Shown here: in pieces, positions 13,588 to 13,883 of the stretch
Layout: every line of letters starts with the position of its first letter
Position numbering within the stretch: position 1 is the first letter of the stretch
Assembly: GCA_002762705.1 (NCBI GenBank)
Contig: PCVE01000089.1
Span: 1-13,883, forward strand
Direction of reading: 5' to 3'
Source: Candidatus Woesearchaeota archaeon CG11_big_fil_rev_8_21_14_0_20_43_8
GTDB lineage: Archaea; Nanobdellota; Nanobdellia; Woesearchaeales; CG08-08-20-14
Length of the DNA stretch: 13,883 bases
Position numbers and translations under genes: made by a program
Notes under the pieces: model-generated
Database searches by the model: none
The model's input: only the letters and a program-made list of their open reading frames with translations
What the model was told of the DNA's origin: nothing

Positions 13588-13607
13588 GTATGATGTTTGC
13601 ATCATAC
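13588..13607. repeat. Inverted repeat with 8-base arms between rel and the small RNA
   Basis: GTATGATG, a TTTG loop and CATCATAC form a perfect 8-bp stem, followed by a run of C (13607-13612). It lies about 50 bases upstream of the suspected rel promoter and about 35 bases before the small-RNA promoter. It could be a protein-binding operator or a hairpin in a longer transcript. No T-run follows on either strand, so it is not a typical terminator. The surrounding stretch 13540-13640 holds no gene I can support. Confidence 0.5.
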
Positions 13608-13640
13608 CCCCCAAAATATTAGTGGTGTATATGCATAACA

Positions 13641-13648
13641 TTTAAATA
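13641..13648 (+). promoter_or_regulatory. TTTAAATA promoter for a small RNA
   Basis: A consensus archaeal TATA box with no protein gene downstream on the plus strand inside the window. Transcription is expected near 13671, about 18 bases before the left arm of a strong hairpin. Confidence 0.55.
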
Positions 13649-13670
13649 CAACTATTTGGAGAATGTTACA

Positions 13671-13769
13671 AACTAAACAATTAGGACTATGGAGAGAGTC
13701 AGTTTCTTCTAAGGATCCCCTCCCGAAGTACTCTCTCTCCATCTTTTCCTTTTTTCTTTTCCGTTTTTT
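13671..13769 (+). ncRNA. Candidate small non-coding RNA, unknown family
   Basis: Downstream of the TTTAAATA box, ATGGAGAGAG (13689-13698) pairs perfectly over 10 bp with CTCTCTCCAT (13733-13742). Inside, AGT/ACT and CTTC/GAAG can extend the stem, leaving a C-rich loop with GGATCCCCTCCC. T-rich sequence follows (from 13743). Own promoter, stable stem and T-rich end together suggest an independent transcript of about 75-100 bases. I recognise no C/D-box, H/ACA, SRP, RNase P or tRNA signature. An alternative is a 7-codon frame (ATG at 13689, TAA at 13710-13712) making this a leader, but no gene follows on this strand within the window. Confidence 0.45.
13743..13769 (+). terminator. T-rich transcription terminator of the small RNA
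   Basis: Three T-runs (TTTT, TTTTTT, then TTTTTT at 13764-13769) directly follow the 10-bp stem. Archaeal RNA polymerase stops at such T-tracts, with or without a hairpin. Confidence 0.5.
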
Positions 13770-13795
13770 GTCAGAAAAAGTATATTCATGCTTGG

Positions 13796-13883
13796 TTAAT
13801 TTGACAATGATGCAGAACTGGTTCTTTCTTTGATATATTCATCCATCAGAAGTATCTTGATAAGATCGATTGGTTTCCTATAT
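13796..13883 (-). CDS. C-terminal end of a gene running off the window
   Basis: The last 29 codons of a minus-strand frame open to the window edge encode YRKPIDLIKILLMDEYIKE then RTSSASLSN and a TAA stop. The amphipathic helix-like composition and codon choice (ATC, AAG, GAA, AGA) match the other genes here, so I think it is a real gene end. There is too little to name it. It converges with the small RNA on the other strand. Confidence 0.45.
   Translation of the reverse strand, partial: YRKPIDLIKILLMDEYIKERTSSASLSN

Noticed and set aside
13540..13620. tRNA-like stretch (AGTAGTCTAGGGG resembles a D-arm)
   Set aside because: No T-arm GTTCRA sequence, no 7-bp acceptor stem and no 5-bp anticodon stem at the right spacing. 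Only the separate 8-bp inverted repeat holds up.
13689..13712. Seven-codon frame (M-E-R-V-S-F-F) in the small RNA, as in an attenuator leader
   Set aside because: There is no good binding site, no gene downstream on that strand within the window, and ribosome-mediated attenuation is not typical of archaea. It is mentioned only as an alternative reading of the small RNA.
13801..13815. C-box-like AATGATGCA, hinting at a C/D-box guide RNA
   Set aside because: It deviates from RUGAUGA at the last base, has no CUGA D box at a suitable distance and lies inside the C-terminal codons of the partial minus-strand gene.
1..13883. Search for CRISPR arrays, insertion sequences and attachment sites
   Set aside because: I saw no regularly spaced direct repeats with unique spacers, no transposase or integrase product and no terminal inverted repeats with target duplications.

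Overview
The window is archaeal, AT-rich DNA, most likely from an uncultivated archaeal lineage. A DPANN archaeon such as a woesearchaeote is my best guess, but the rank is inference. The archaeal assignment rests on a 33-codon ribosomal protein eL41 gene, TATA boxes of the TTTAAATA / TTTATAAA type about 25-45 bases before genes, GGTGA-type ribosome binding sites, one apparently leaderless gene, an M42 aminopeptidase, and large N-glycosylation-sequon-rich surface proteins. Against that background, a full-length bacterial-type RelA/SpoT protein and a trimeric-type purine nucleoside phosphorylase stand out as probable old acquisitions. Their base usage looks like that of their neighbours.

Layout. 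At the left edge (19-462, +) is a small secreted protein of unknown function. It meets tail to tail, with one base between, an M42 zinc aminopeptidase (464-1498, -) that has its own promoter. Next on the minus strand come a CPA2-type cation/proton antiporter with a TrkA-N domain (1658-3403), a purine nucleoside phosphorylase (3419-4237) and ribosomal protein eL41 (4283-4384). These three run eL41 -> PNP -> antiporter and probably share transcripts, with a second, leaderless promoter directly before PNP. A divergent intergenic region (about 4385-4691) carries the eL41 promoter on the minus strand and a TTTAAATA promoter on the plus strand.

From 4692 to 11519 four plus-strand genes form a cluster. 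They are a winged-helix regulator with a degenerate nucleotidyltransferase-like domain, a 958-residue and a 994-residue single-pass surface protein, and a small DUF5752-like cytosolic protein. Both large proteins share one plan: signal peptide, long glycosylatable ectodomain (PKD/Ig-like in the first, a QW-motif alpha/alpha-toroid plus Ig-like domains in the second), one transmembrane helix, then a cytoplasmic helical tail of about 170-185 residues. I read this as an uncharacterised cell-surface system with its own regulator, and it is the most novel part of the window.

The cluster meets the long RSH gene (11521-13461, -) tail to tail, again with one base between. The right end (13462-13883) holds the rel promoter region, an inverted repeat, a candidate small RNA on the plus strand with its own TATA box and T-rich end, and the last 29 codons of a minus-strand gene that runs off the window. 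I saw no tRNA, rRNA, insertion sequence or CRISPR array.
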